Shown here: positions 44,586 through 57,490 of the stretch, in pieces | Numbering within the stretch: position 1 is the stretch's first letter | Layout of the letters: the number at the start of each line of letters is the position of its first letter | Assembly: GCA_001683735.1 (NCBI GenBank) | Contig: LUGG01000007.1 | Coordinates: forward strand, 372,001-436,000 | From: Grifola frondosa | Taxonomy: Eukaryota > Basidiomycota > Agaricomycetes > Polyporales > Grifolaceae | Length of the DNA: 64,000 nt | Direction: 5' to 3' | The notes under the pieces: model-generated | What the model saw: only the letters and a program-made list of their open reading frames with translations | Databases searched by the model: none | What the model was told of the DNA's origin: nothing | Position numbers and translations under genes: made by a program

Positions 44586-46560
44586 ATCTACGTCGGAGAC
44601 ATGAAGAGCTCCAATGGCATCTTCATTAACGGTGAGCAGCTCAGTCCGGAAGGACAAGATCTCGCGCCTGATGTACCTGTAGCTAATTTAACGCAGTTAA
44701 GTGCATCCTGGACATCGTTTGACACCTCCAAGATCACCAATGAGTGGTGCTGGCGCGTCCCGTCCATTGTTCAGGGCCTCCCCTCCGTCCTGCAGTTCTT
44801 CCTCATCTTGCTTGCCCCAAAAAACCCACATTACCTCATTGCGGCGGGCAAGGAGAAGGCCACGCTGCATACGCTCGCATACTACCATGCGGACAGCGAC
44901 GAGAATGATGCGCTCGTGCAGTACGAGTTTGAAGAGGTCAAGACCGTGAAGGTGTGCCGTGCACATTTTCCACACATTGCGATGTCTGATATCCTCCACA
45001 GCAAGCAAGAATGTCGGGTGAAAGGCGCTATTCAACACGCCGGGGAACCGCAAGCGGTCGGCGATCATCGTCGCGATTGCATGGTTCTCACGAGCCATTT
45101 GAACTCACGACGGATGACATCATTGTACGTGCACTGCTGTCTGTGCATCGTGCGCCCCTCACACTCTGCAGGAAGTTGGAGGCTGCTACCAACGGCGTGG
45201 GGAGCTCTCAACGGAGGCCAATGGCTCAGCCGCAGGGTGTAATGGGTGACAGAGGTACAAATGCACATGCGCTGGGGGTGCAATGAATGACATTCGCGAA
45301 ATGTGCGGAGGAAATCCAGTGCGTAAACTCATTATTATTACTGACACAATCCACTAACTTGCAGCTTAAGCATCCCACCATCCCACCATATCCTCCATCA
45401 CTTTCACCGGTACTTCAAGCTTTGAATGCTGCGGAGTTGAGCCAGCAGCAGCAACCTGCAGCAGAATCTACACCCACTTTAGGTGAGCTGCAGGCTCATC
45501 AGCGCTCACTTGCCACTCACATTAAGAAGGTCCGGTCGCTAGAGGGTATACTCGTGGAACACGAGCCAATGAAGCACGAGGTGAACCCATTGCACAACAC
45601 GATGGAAGAGCGGCAGCGGGAGATGGAGATGCTCCACATTAGCTCTTCGCACGGATGGGCACCACAACATCATGGAGACGACGAGTTTACCTTAGATGAC
45701 GACGACGCTCGGGAGTATTGCAACTGTCGGCACACATGAACTGGAGAGGGTTGACGAAGAAGACGAGGATCAGCTTGCTGATGATGAGGAAGGGGAGCGA
45801 CGTCAGAGACGGGATGAGCTTGGGTGGCCATGAACACCTGAACCAACAGGTATGGGCCTGACGGAGGACGACGACGAGCAGGAGCATGAACACCCCCGCT
45901 TTCTGAACCCACAGGCCGAGTCAATATCGGAACTGCGGTCTCGCTCATCGTCGCCACCTACCATCACTCAAGTGCTGGCTCCAGCTCCAGCGCCAGCTCC
46001 TCCCGCCGCCGTTCCCAACAAACTTGCTGAGCGTCTGGAGACTCTTGCGAAGCAGCTTGAATCTGCTTGGGAATTGTCCCGATCATTAGAGGCTCAGCAT
46101 ACAACCGCACAGTCGATGACCGCCGTTCTGGAGGCAAAGGTTGCTTCACTGGAAACCCTGGTATAGGCTACACAGACACAAGTGCAAGTGCAGGAGCAGA
46201 CAACGCAGCAACTAGTCGAGGCTGCCGAAGCTGCTCGTGCGATCATCGATGAACAGCCCACAGCATTAGCTGTGATGGTGGTGGAAGAGCGGGTGTGCAA
46301 GCGTGAATCGCTGACTGAGATGCTTAATGAGTGGAAGATGAACATCGAAGGATGATGGAGCAATGTCGAGGAGCAGCGGATTGACAAGCGGGAGCAGCTA
46401 AAATGCAGGCGAAGTAGCAGCGTTCACAACTGAATGGCATGGTGAAGTCAGAAATGGGGGGCTTCTTACACCTCCGAGCCCGCGGAGTCGTTGGCGGAAT
46501 CAACAAGATCACGGCAATGAAAAAGCAAGTTGCGAGACAGCTGCGTGGAGGCCCGAATGC
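44586..46560 (+). pseudogene. FHA-domain/coiled-coil protein (Far10/Vps64/SLMAP-like), decayed
   Basis: The C-terminal half of an FHA domain, 'IYVGDMKSSNGIFINGEQLS' plus 'PEGQ' (44586-44665), resumes at 45093 with 'EPFELTTDDII'. Further right, coding-like pieces match the coiled-coil part of Far10/Vps64/SLMAP-type proteins (striatin-associated, tail-anchored in yeast): 'LGELQAHQRSLATHIKKVRS', 'MEERQREMEMLH', 'ERVDEEDEDQLADDEEG', 'RLETLAKQLESAWELSRSLE', 'AEAARAIIDE' and 'LTEMLNEWKMNIEG'. Between these are in-frame stops (for example TAG at 46165 and TGA at 46353) and frame changes. The upstream half of the FHA domain is absent. The normal function would be in signalling scaffolds; this copy is dead and carries a foreign insert (see the next entry). 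Confidence 0.72.
44666..45092 (+). pseudogene. MFS sugar transporter fragment inside the FHA pseudogene
   Basis: A piece of about 430 bases reading 'SFDTSKITNEWCWRVPSIVQ', 'GLPSVLQFFLILLAPKNPHY', 'LIAAGKEKATLHTLAYYHAD', 'SDENDALVQYEFEEVK' and, one intron later in another frame, 'KALFNTPGNRKRSAIIVAIA'. This order (WRxPSxxQGxPSxxQ, PESPxxL-like, LAxYHAxxDExDxLVxxEFEE, then LFxTPGNRxR) is diagnostic for the central loop of fungal hexose/lactose-type MFS transporters. The first part is in frame with the FHA exon before it, giving a 213-codon chimeric frame at 44601-45242. The conserved PESPR has become PKNPH, so it is a relic. Confidence 0.8.
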
Positions 46561-47051
46561 TGGGTTCTCAGAAGGATACTGTGAGTCAACCTTTACCTTC
46601 TGACAGATTCGCTGGCTCATTTTCGCTCTTTCTCTGTTAACAGACTCACTTCTTCAACTTGCCGACACATGATGTCCGCGGTTTAACACAGGACTGAAGT
46701 AATGTTGCCAAGGTGTGTGCACTGCATGACATGGAATTTGATATACATACTGAAGATATCACCTCCGAAGGAGACAAAGTCGGCATGCGGGAACAGCGTG
46801 TAGCATGCATTGTTCATGTAAGACTTCAAGGTTGCTGCAATGCATTCAGTTTAAATATGCACCAGCTCAACCCGATTCAGTGCACCTCTCAATCATGGCC
46901 CATCACCAGCTCACACGGAGAAGACATTCTCCAACGGTGCATTACAAATGACCTTTCAGCTTCAAGGTAAGTGTTTATAATGGCTATCCGTAGTAGTGGT
47001 TGTTGATGACACTGTCACATTAGTGAATGACACCACTCAACCAACTGCCGG
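46561..47051. other. No gene seen
   Basis: Sequence between the FHA pseudogene and the 5' LTR. The 5 bases before the LTR (47047-47051) are GCCGG, the expected target-site duplication of the gypsy element. Confidence 0.5.
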
Positions 47052-48164
47052 TGATACGCACGCGATACGCACTCAATATCTTCGCGATTTTATTGCTTAT
47101 TCTTGCGCAATACAGAGATGATACAGAGAGGGCCACTTTCACAATATTGGTGCATCACAAGACACGAAGAAACTATTCGCGGTCCAGAAATAGCATGGTT
47201 CTTGTCTTCGCAGCACACACGTGTTGCGATCGGACCAATTAGCCTCACATCTTAACAATAATATGTTGTTGGAAGTTCCCGGACCCTCGCGAACACTTTG
47301 GACATGCATCGCAGCCACGCATCATCGAAGTGTCATCATATCGCAGCCACTATTGTTATTAGGCGCGTACCGGTCCGCATCTGAAACATGATGCATCACA
47401 CCTCCTCTAGACGCCCCGAGAAGACCGTGCGTCTACCCACGCATACATCCGTATCTTTCGTGTACCAGTGCGGTGCATATCTAAACATGGCAAGTCTAGT
47501 ATTCAGCCACCATATTTCCTGTGTTACTGTTTCCCTGGGCTGTCACGATTTACTTGTACTGCGTTTCATTATTGACATTGTGGCTGATCCTTTCCCTACT
47601 AGTTTACGATATTTCACAGGATATGTTCGCCGCGATATAGTTGCGACAGCCTTACCGCATACATCGCAATCATTTCGCGTTTCAGATACGTAGAATAGTT
47701 CATAAAAATTCATGTATAGTACGATACGAGGCAGATACGAGTTTCCCCCACAAGAACAGAGTTCAAAATCGTCGAGCTCACTGGCAATCGCAACTCTCTT
47801 CACTGAAACTCTCCTCTCACTGCAAAACTGCGACCGCGATACTTGCGACTATACGAACAAAAACATCAGACACACTGCGACTTCGAGCCTACGATCAAGG
47901 AGACCTCTCTAGTTGCGATACACGTGGAGTGCGCGAAGAACCAATATTGTTAAGCATTACTTTTACTTTGTTCTGCATTTTCTGTTACCTCAGAGATGTG
48001 CGATTCACGTGCGACTCGCGAGCATAGCCAGTTACACAACTCGGTGCAAGGGACCTCTGCGAGAAATCGAGAGCCCATTCACGCTATATCTCGTTGCTAC
48101 TGACTTTAGATCTATAGGATACATATTTGTTATTTTATAGGTCAGAGTCGGCAAGAGAGTATCA
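47052..48164 (+). repeat. 5' LTR of gypsy element 1
   Basis: 1113 bases, starting TGATAC and ending GTATCA, a perfect 6-base terminal inverted repeat. The first 883 bases match 57509-58390 except for a CTT deletion and two single-C insertions there. A frame of about 90-100 codons inside both LTRs is a by-product of their identity. Confidence 0.92.
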
Positions 48165-48168
48165 TTTC

Positions 48169-48186
48169 TGGAGCCCACCGCGAGGG
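48169..48186 (+). other. Primer-binding site of gypsy element 1
   Basis: TGGAGCCCACCGCGAGGG begins 4 bases after the LTR end. TGG is the complement of the tRNA CCA tail. The tRNA species is not identified. Confidence 0.6.
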
Positions 48187-48189
48187 GTT

Positions 48190-49870
48190 CTTTCGTATCC
48201 TTCGCTCAAGGTCCCTACTGGAGTTTTAGCAGAGAAAACACTTGCGATCGCGTTCATATCTCTGTATCAACTCTCTTCGAGTTTAGGCACAATTGCGGAC
48301 GAAACTGTCTACCAGACACCGCTATCACAACTTAGCCCACTTACATCAGTTCCATCTTCCATCACGTCGCAGTCATCCCCACCAGAATTACAACTACCTC
48401 CAGTAGCAGACGATATTCCAGCCCGGTCGCAATCGCCTGAATCTCCCACTCCAGCTTCCACACACACTCGTCATCACTTCCACTTCGTTCGGGCCTAAGA
48501 CTAGGTGAAGATACTTCTATTCTCGATCGCGGACAGAGCCACACGAGAAATTAGAAGAGGAATCGCCTATCATTCCGGAACCATCTCAGTCGCAAAACAC
48601 GGCAGGACCTTCGCGTCTTCCGGACCTATCACTCGCAACTACGCGAGACAACAGCAGCGTCGGTCGCAATCAACATCTTCTGTAAACCCAGACACTCCTG
48701 TATCGCGACCATTCCAGCGAGCTGTCGCGTCCTCCAGTAGCACCTAGACCAGTTCCACCTGCGACAACGCAGAACATACCGCCTCAGCCCCCTATTCCTC
48801 AGCCACCTCTTGTAAATCCACCAGCTCCTAATGGCAACAGCAATGCCGCCGCGGACATCATACCGCACCAGTTTTCGATCCAAAGGAACCGCGAACCTTT
48901 TGCGATTCTTTGAAGATCTCGAATACTCTTTACCACACTTGCGACCGCACCAACCAACGAATTGAAAAGAGGCAGCTGTACGGTATGCACCCATCGACGT
49001 CGCAGACATGTGGGATCAATTACCTTCGTATGCGGATGCGACAAAGACGTACGAAGAATGGCGCGAAGAGGTCAAAGCGTTTTATCCTACTGCCGATGCG
49101 AACAGGAAATATACGTTGCAGGATCTTGATTTACTTATAGGAGAACGATCGCGATTGGGCATTTCTACAGCGGCGGATCTGGAGACTATTATAGGGATTT
49201 TTCAAGATCACAGAGTTCCTTCGCAGTCGACAGAGCTTTCGACAAGTGAAATCGCGAGGACGTTTTATAAGCCTTTCACGCCAACTCTTTGGCAGTCTGT
49301 ACACTCGCGACTCCAGCTCAAGTACCCTGACCACAATCCTGAACTTCTGGCCGTTGCGACATATTTTAGATGCCGCGCACTACGTTCTACATGGTAACTC
49401 GAGTCGATGCACCAGCGCAGGGTACACCCGCAGCTGCGACCACATCCACAGCATTACCGCCAGGTACTATCAAGACGGAAGACTTCACTTCCCTCATCGA
49501 AACCGTCACTCGCACCATCGCACAAGCCTTCGCAACGTCAGCGAACATGGCCTTTGCTAATGCCAACCACAGACGTCGCGAGTCTCCAATATTGCGAAGC
49601 GAATCCAAACACGACTTCGGAGGTTGTCACTACTGCGGAGAATTCGGGCACGTAATAGGAGGGTGTCCGAAAGTTCAGGAAGATATTGACATAGGTCGTA
49701 TTCGTCGCAACATCGAGAACAAGGTAGTCCTACCTTCGGGAGCCTTCGTTCCTCGCAATGTAACTGGTGCCACCATGCGCGATCGCATCCTCGAATGGCA
49801 TCGCAGCACCCAAACAATCTCGCGCGAGGACAACTTAGCTCGAATACGAACCCGCCGGCAGGACAAATGA
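48190..49870 (+). pseudogene. Gypsy element 1 gag, frameshifted
   Basis: A Ser/Pro/Thr-rich start ('PELQLPPVADDIPARSQSPE') leads to 'SKGTANLLRFFEDLEYSLPH' and the capsid-like 'LPSYADATKTYEEWREEVKA' and 'STSEIARTFYKPFTPTLWQS'. It ends with a single CCHC zinc knuckle, 'CHYCGEFGHVIGGC' (about 49626-49670). At least three frame changes and stops break it (for example after 'PHLRPHQPTN', near 48960). The knuckle frame closes at 49870. Confidence 0.8.
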
Positions 49871-50559
49871 TTTTCGAATCACTTCTAATCCCAAGTGTCA
49901 GCATCATCATACCAGCTCACGAGAGAAGATCGCATCACAGCCTTGGAAGAGAGAAATCTTCGCACTCAGAAAAGGCAAAGAGACCTTTGACGGTGTAGAA
50001 ATTCCTAGGCACCTTCCAGCGCGACCTCCAATACCGCCTCCAGTCAATCGCGTCGATAACCCTCCTACGCACGAACCCACAGAGGCATCCAGGTTACCAA
50101 TCCTCCTATGTATCAGCACCCGCACCTGCGGCATCATCGACGCCGTCACCTGCAACGTTCCAGCACCTATCCATCCTATTCGCAAGCTCGCGATGCGACG
50201 TACGCTCCGCCGCAGGATCGCAACCTGGGAGTACTACCCAAACCTCCCAAGGACAAAGATGCAGCTTACAAAACATCTGCGCCTGTCCAAGATCCTAGAA
50301 TAGCGAGGACGTCTTCAATAGGTCCATGAAAGCCCCGCTACTTACGCTGACACCTGAGGAGCTTTTATCCATCTCTCCAGAAGTCCGCGCGAAATATCGC
50401 GATGCAGTAACTCCTCGTCGCATCAAACCACGGACAAACCAGTCGCGAGCTATGCAGATATAATCGAGGACGATACAGATGAACCTCCAGACGTCGCAAA
50501 TTCCTCATCGCACATTCCTCCTGCATCACAACTAGTTTCGAATGGCCAACCACTTCGAC

Positions 50560-53500
50560 CAGGTGTCATGGTCGTACCAGATCCCTACGAGACTGTACTT
50601 GCACGTCTCAAACCTGGCGAAACACCGAGGTTTTGACGGTCGCAAAGGAGTCGCATGCCCTGCGATCCATCAATGGTCTCGTAGACAACAAGGAGGACGT
50701 CGAAGGGATTATAGACCCAGGATCGCAAATCATCTCAATGTCGGAGGAAGTTTGTCACGCTAGGACTCATATATGACCCCACCATAGCCTTAACATGCAG
50801 TCAGCTAATGGCAAGTTGACCAGTCCTTGGGACTAGTTCGCAACGTCCCTTTCCAGGTCTCCGACATCGTCCTTTACCTCCAGATTCACGTCATTCGACA
50901 GGCTGCATATGACATCTTACTAGGGTGACCATTCGACGTTTTAACGGAGAGTGTCGTTCGCAATTTCATGAACGAAGACCAGACAATCACTATACCTGCC
51001 CGAATACCTATCAGACGGTAACAGTCCCGACGTTGCGATGAGGACCCCCGCGATTTTCAAAAGACGGTCGCAACCGTTGCGACACCACGAGACCCATGAC
51101 CGAAATTTTACAGCGAACTCGAGGATTTGATTCACGATCAAGGAGAGTTGGCTCTAGTTTTGGACTATGATACCCAGTCGCGCGTCCAGTCATTTCATCT
51201 TTCTTGCGATCGCATCCGTTTCTGATATAGAAAACCTAAAAAGCACATATCTTTCAGCTTGCGACTTCGCTTTCCTTCAGAATCCATTTCTGTTCACAGA
51301 TTCAAGATACCACTGGTGCGACAATATTGATTCAAGAAATACAAAACATATCAAGATTTGCGGTTCCCTACCCTTCGCGATTTCGCACTCTCTCCCATTC
51401 CCCGATAATCGAACTCACTTCCCTCCGCGACAAGATTCAACATCTGCGTTTGTCACGCAGAAGAAGAAATACAAGCCAGTCGCACTCAAAGTGCGACCAG
51501 TACTTGCGACGCTACCCAATCGCTTTCGCATCGTACGCAACATCCAAGGAGACCCACTCGCAGACATGCCACCACTCGATCCGAATCCACCTACCTTCGC
51601 CCACAGGCGATATACACAAGCACGTCGGACGCATTTCGCAAAGCACACACACGGGATTTCTCTGGCCAGCTGAGCTTGATCTCATCGATGATTTCATGTG
51701 CAAACAGCACGAAGGCTTCGCATGGGATGACACGGAACGAGGTCGGTTTAGGCAGGACTTCTTCCCTCCAGTCGAAATTCCTGTCATCGAACACAAGCCC
51801 TGGGTTCAGCGCAATATCCCCATCCCCCGGGGATCTTCGACGAAGTCTGTCGCATCATCAGGAAGAAAATCGAGGCAGGAGTCTACGAACCATCCAACTC
51901 ATCCTATCGATCGCGATGGTTTTGCGTCCTCAAAAAGGATGGCAAAGCGTTGCGACTCGTACACAGTCTCGAGCCATTAAACGCAGTTACGATTCAACAT
52001 TCGGGAGTCCCACCAATTCCTGAACACATCGCAGAGAAATTTGGCAATCGCGCGTTGCGGCGTATGCTAGATCTTTATGTCGGATACGATGAGCGAGAAA
52101 TCGCAGAGTCGTCGCGAGACCTCACATCCTTCCAGACACCCTATGGCGCTTGCGATTGGTGACTCTTCCGATGGGATGGACAAAGCAGTACCCATCTTCC
52201 ACGACGATGTCACATACATCCTACAGCCCGAAATTCCACATATCACAATTCCCTACATCGACGACGTCCCGTTCGCGGCCCAGAGACACGCTACGAACTC
52301 AGATGGAGGCTACGAAGTCATCGCGACAAATCCGGGCATTCGTAGATTTGTCTGGGAGCACATGCATAGCATCAGCAGGATCGTACAGCGCATGCGATAC
52401 TGTGGGTACGTTCTCTGGCACGAAATCCCTCTAGTCGCAGAGGAAACACTCGTCATTGGTCACGCTGCACCTACAAAGGCAGACTTCCAGAAGAATCGCG
52501 GGTCAAAGCGATCGAAAATTGGGGCCCTTGCAAAGACTTGTCGGAGGTCAGGGCTTTTCTAGGTACCATAGGAGTTGTTCGCATCTTCATTCGCAATTTC
52601 GCACAACGCGCGCATCCTCTCGTCTATCTTACGCGCAAAGATATTCCATTCGAATTCGGTCCGCACAGATTCAAGCGCAAGAGGATCTAAACAAGCACTC
52701 CTAGAGTCTCCAGCCTTCGCGCATCGACTACACATCCGACTCGCCAGTTATCCTAGCAGTTGACACTCATACATCGCAGTCGGATTCCATCTATGTCAAT
52801 GCGACCTCGAGAACCGCGAATCCGATACTACAACCGATTCTCATCCATCACACTCAATGATCGCGAGTCGCGATTCTCGCAACCCAAGCTCGAAATTTAT
52901 GGACTCTTTCGCGCACTACGCGCTTGCGACTGTATCTCATAGGTGTTCGCAACTTGGTCATAGAAGTCGACGCACGCTATATCAAAGGCATGCTACAGAA
53001 CCCAGACATCGCACCGTCCGCAAGCATCAATCGATGGATAGTCGCAATCCTCACATTTCACTTCACCCTTGTTCACGTTCCTGGCACCAATCACGGACCA
53101 GACGGACTCGTGGAGACCTAGGCAACCAGACGATGAAGACGAACCTGAGGACGACTTCGAAGACTGGATAGATCGCATACACGGTTTCGCGCACCTCGTC
53201 AATCCCCATCCTACACAGAAAGTCACCCGCGACTCACTTGTTTCATATACACCATCGATGAACCACAACCAGACTCGCGACACTCGTCGCAAGTACCAGA
53301 AGGAGAAGGAGATCGCAGGACCACCCTAGATTCCTACGACATCGTACCTCGTAGTATTCAAGCCATCGCACTCGATCAAAGACTTCTACTTGTTCGCGAC
53401 TGGCATAGACACTCGAGCGACCAGCACAATTCACAGATGCAGACTACGAGACTTTTGTTAAGTTCGCAGTACAATTCTTCGTCGACTCTGACAGACTTTG

Positions 53501-54790
53501 GAAGCGCGATCCACACGGAGCACACAAACTTGTCATCGCACCCGAAGGACGTCTCAATATTCTGCGAGCATGTCACGATGAAATAGGCCATCGAGGAGTC
53601 TATGCGACGCGAGCATCTATCTGCGAACGATTCTGGTGGCCTCATACGTTAAAGGACATCGTGTGGTTTGTTCGCACATGTCTAATCTGCCAACAGCGAC
53701 AGTCGCGACAGGTCCTCATTCCCCAGTCGTCGCAATGCCAGCACCTCTATTCGCGAAAGTTCACCTGACACAATGCACCTCCCTCCGTCGGGTGGTTACA
53801 AATACCTCGTTCAAGGTCGCGATTCCCTCACATTCTATCCCGAATTTCGAGCACTTCGCGCGGAGACAGCGAAGACTCTTGGCGATTTCATCTTCGAAGA
53901 TATCCTTTGCAGATGGGGCGCAATCAGCGAGATCGTCACGGACAATGGCACTGCATTCGTGAAGGCAACGAGTACCTTGCGAAGAAATACCACGTCCACC
54001 ACATTCGCATTAGCGGATACAATTCACCGCAAATGGTTATCGTCGAGCGATCGCACTACGATATTCGAGGAGCACTCTTCAAGGCCGCAGATGGAGACCA
54101 AAAGCGATGGTCGCAAGTGGTGCACTCAGTATTTTGGGCAGAAAGAATCACGGTGCGCAAACGCATGGGTTGTTCTCCTTACTTCGCAGCGACAGGAACA
54201 CATCCTATCATTCCTCTCGACATCTCTGAAGCGACGTACCTACAACCACCTCCCGATTCCATCATGACGACCACAGACCTCATCGCCAGACGTGCGATCG
54301 CACTTCAGAAGAGACACGAACAGGTAGCGCGACTCAATTCCAAAGTCTTCGAAGCACGCGTTGCAGCAGCAGTTCGATTCGACGCGAACACAAGACCACA
54401 ATACGCGATTTCGACTTCAAACATGGCGATCTAGTACTCATGCGACACACGCAGATCGAGAAGTCACTTAATCGCAAGATGCGACCGCGGTATCTTGGAC
54501 CGCTAGTTGTCTTAGCAAGAAATCGCGGAGGAGCCTACATCCTTGCAGAGCTCGATGGCACAGTATTCGACAGACCCATCGCAGCATTCAGAGTCATTCC
54601 ATTCTTCGCGCGAAAATCGATCGCAGTCCCACAGGCACTACTAGATATCGATGAAGAGCGTCTGCGAGAAATGCGCGAAGTCACATCGCAAGGAGATGAC
54701 GAAGAAATACGTGACGATATGGAGCACGTTGAGCAGAGGATGAAGAAGATCTTCCTCAAGAATGAATTGCGATTCGCATACTTTTCACTT
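50560..54790 (+). pseudogene. Gypsy element 1 pol (PR-RT-RNase H-IN), frameshifted
   Basis: Retropepsin active site as 'GIIDPGSQIISM' (near 50704-50740; DPGS for the usual DTG/DSG). Pre-RT linker 'DDTERGRFRQDFFPPVEIPV' (51720-51790). RT 'SRWFCVLKKDGKALRLVHSL' (near 51910) and catalytic 'IPYIDDVP' (near 52246-52270). RNase H 'NLVIEVDARYIKGMLQNPDI' and 'FTLVHVPGTNHGPDGL' (52950-53115). Integrase zinc finger 'CHDEIGHRG...CLICQQ' (53573-53690), catalytic 'SEIVTDNGTAFVKA' (near 53925) and C-terminal 'MRPRYLGPLVVLARNRGGAY'. The parts lie in different frames with many stops, so no polyprotein can be made from this copy as it stands. Confidence 0.88.
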
Positions 54791-55032
54791 ACCTATCAGA
54801 CATTTTGCATATGCTTATTATTTTCTGTACTTATAGTGTTTCATGTAAGTCGCGATAGTCACTGCGACAGTCGCGCAAAGCCTCACAGGGGTTTTACGGC
54901 AATGAAATCAACTGAGCCTTTCCCCTTGTACCATATTTCTTGTTGAGTTCATTCATTCACTTGCGATGATTATAATCGCGTCGCGACTGCGATTCTTACT
55001 CAGCACTGAGACAATGACTGGGGACAGTCAGA

Positions 55033-55050
55033 ATTTCAGTGAGGAGGAGA
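55033..55050 (+). other. First polypurine tract copy (element 1)
   Basis: ATTTCAGTGAGGAGGAGA, preceded by GGGGACAGTC as in other basidiomycete gypsy elements. It is followed not by an LTR but by 2.4 kb holding an antisense gene. Confidence 0.6.
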
Positions 55051-55382
55051 AGGTCTTAAGACGACGCAATATGAGCGAGTTTATGGCACAATTTTTGCGA
55101 TTTTTCTTTATCTTATTTTAAGCAGATATTTCATTTAAGAATTCATTTTCATTTTAAAAATAACCTACAGATATACAAAGACAAGGATACCGTGAGTATA
55201 GACCAAAGAAAACAAGCTACCATACATTGTACAAGATACGCGATGATGGACGAGAGGATTTAGCAGACAAGGGATAGGCATAGGAAGGACCGAAGAAGAA
55301 GCGATGCATACACCAAAAAGAAGAACAATAGAGACATGGTCTGAATATCCATGCGACGAAGTCGCGAACACCTCAATAAATC
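55051..55382. other. AT-rich stretch, 3' flank of the antisense gene
   Basis: Very AT-rich at 55085-55175 (runs of T and A), fitting a poly(A)/terminator region for the antisense gene. No frame of interest. Confidence 0.45.
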
Positions 55383-57261
55383 CTACAGCTTACGGTCACT
55401 TCCAGACATGCGACACGGGCCCCCTGCGGAGAAGTTTAAAACAAGCAGGAAATGGAAATAGGCATAAATACACTCACTAGATTGCAGAACATCGACCCAT
55501 CCCTCCGGAGGCCCACCGAAGTCGTTGACAATATTATCCATCTCCCCCTGAATCCCCTCCAACTCGCGTTCCTTTATGGCCATGTCGGTCTGCAAGAGAA
55601 GACGTTGAAGTGCGAGCGTCGCATATCGATCGTAAGCAACAGGATCCACAATATTCGCAGGAGGGAGGCAGATTATCGACATAGGACTGCGACAATGAGG
55701 ATCGAGTGACGGAAGAAGGACGAGTGCACGAGGGACCAGCTTGCGAGGAATCGGGTAATGAAGACGGCTCAGCAAGAGGCGATTGAAGGAATAGAGGAAG
55801 AGGAGTGAACAGTGAAGGAAGACTGGAAGTAAGGGGAGATGGAGCCGTGGAAGATGTTGTCCCACTTCCAGCACTATCCGTGATCGCGACGGGGGCCTTC
55901 GCGATGGATTTCTCCTTTTTCTTATCTTTGCGAGTTCTGGCCGGCTTACCAGCTCAGGAACCTGCGCATCCCCCGAACCCTCGCTGGCGCACTGAGGAAG
56001 GCTCTTGAGCTCATGCTGTGGCTGAGCTACGGTCTTGGCGGCCTGAGACGTTGTCTCTATAAGGACAAAAGGCAAAGGAGGGAGTTTCCTTACCGCTGCG
56101 GAACCCGAACTAACCGCAGGATGCATTGGCGGAATCTTGATCTTGGGAAGGACGTAGGACGCCTGTTTCTTCGCCTCCTCGGCCTCTTCCTTCGATTCCT
56201 TGCATTGTAACCCTGGTATGGAATGAGACAATTTCAAAATCGAATCGAATGAAGAATAAAAGCTTACAGAATCGCGCATCGCGGCTCACGCCTTTCCACC
56301 CACAACCTAACTTGGCCCCGGTACATCGTTTGCAGAGCCGTTCAGTGGGTTTGATAGCACATGTCAAAGCGCGATTGTTGGACCAGCAACGATCGCACTA
56401 TACAGCTGGATGAATAAAATGGTTTAGACGAGTGGGCGAAGAGGACGTACCGCGCCTTCGACATTATCCAGCTCAACCGGAGTAGAATTGCGATACCCCA
56501 TCTCTCCAAGACTAATGTTCTGCCAGAGACGTTTGTCATGGTCCTCGGAGACCAGAAGAGTCCACCCTTCGCGAAGGAGTGTCTCTCGTTCCTTCGCAAC
56601 AACTGAGTCGTGGGGAGCCATCTTGATGACGAGAGGAAGGGTTGTAGTACCCCTCAGGAGCAGCCTTCCCCCGTACAACGCTTTTTTGCAACGGGTTCTG
56701 TAGGAGAGGGACTCTTCTCCTTCGCATCTTGCAATGTGTCTTGAACCACAGGTTCGACCTCTCTAGCGTCTACAATTTCCTCCCGCATCTCAACGTCGAC
56801 CTCTTGCAAGTCTTGGCTCAAGACGCCACTTCCACTACCTTCGTTCGGTGGCTCCAACAGGCCCAATCGGCGTACGAATTCCTCTTCCACTTCCTCTTCC
56901 TCCACGAGATGCGGCACCAGCTCACGGCCCCACGAAAGCCAACTGCGATCAACCACACTTTGCGTCAAACCCTGAACTTGACCGACATTGTATTCCACCC
57001 ATTCTAGATATTCTTTGCTGCCGTGGAGACGAAGTATCTCCTACGAAAGAAGAAATCAATACTAGACAGAATACGAATTGCGATACATACAATACATTCC
57101 AGAAAACGGCGCGTGGCTCCCTCGAACTTTCCGCTGTCATCAGGACCTGCGAAGAGAACGACAATCGTTTCTTCACCCAATTTACGCCACCCCTGCGCAA
57201 AATGATCGCGCTTTTCTTGAGAAAGCTTCAGGAAGAATTCGGCGTTGGACTGAGTTTGCAT
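55383..57261 (-). CDS. Antisense gene in gypsy element 1: Zn2Cys6-like cluster protein
   Basis: A multi-exon gene opposite to the retrotransposon's own genes. Exon 1 begins at 57261 ('MQTQSNAEFFLKLSQEKRDH'), runs through 'LFAGPDDSGKFEGATRRFLE' and splices in phase to 'EILRLHGSKEYLEWVEYNVG'. An acidic part ('VEEEEVEEEFVRRLG') follows. Near 56660 a frame change leads to 'KMAPHDSVVAKERETLLREG', then 'VELDNVEGA' splices exactly to 'CDRCWSNNRALTCAIKPTER', 'LCKRCTGAKLGCGW'. The spacing CX2CX8CX8CX2CX6C is close to the fungal Zn2Cys6 binuclear cluster. The rest includes 'CKESKEEAEEAKKQASYVLP' and 'QTDMAIKERELEGIQGEMDN', ending at 55383. Introns show that it was captured as DNA or is transcribed separately, not copied from spliced mRNA. 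Function unknown; DNA binding is inferred from the cysteines. Confidence 0.68.
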
Positions 57262-57337
57262 GGTGAATGAGGAAATGAGATGCAAAGCGAGGGAAAGCAG
57301 GGTAGGAGAGAGAAGGGAGCGTGGAGAACACAATTGG

Positions 57338-57344
57338 CCTTATA
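57338..57344 (-). promoter_or_regulatory. TATA-like box of the antisense gene
   Basis: Minus-strand TATAAGG, 77 bases before the antisense ATG at 57261, in a pyrimidine-rich context. Confidence 0.4.
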
Positions 57345-57490
57345 GAAGGACCACAGCTGCGAAGCAACTGCGAAGAACTCAAAATGTTCGCAAGGTCTAA
57401 TCAACACGCGTCCAAACACACGTATAGCGCACCGATCACACGTGTTTGTGAAAGGAAGATGAAAGGACACGAGGACCGAGGACGGTCCGG

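Noticed and set aside
47388..47693. Identical frames of about 90-100 codons in both LTRs (also 57882-58148)
   Set aside because: Identity follows from LTR identity and the frames show no coding features.
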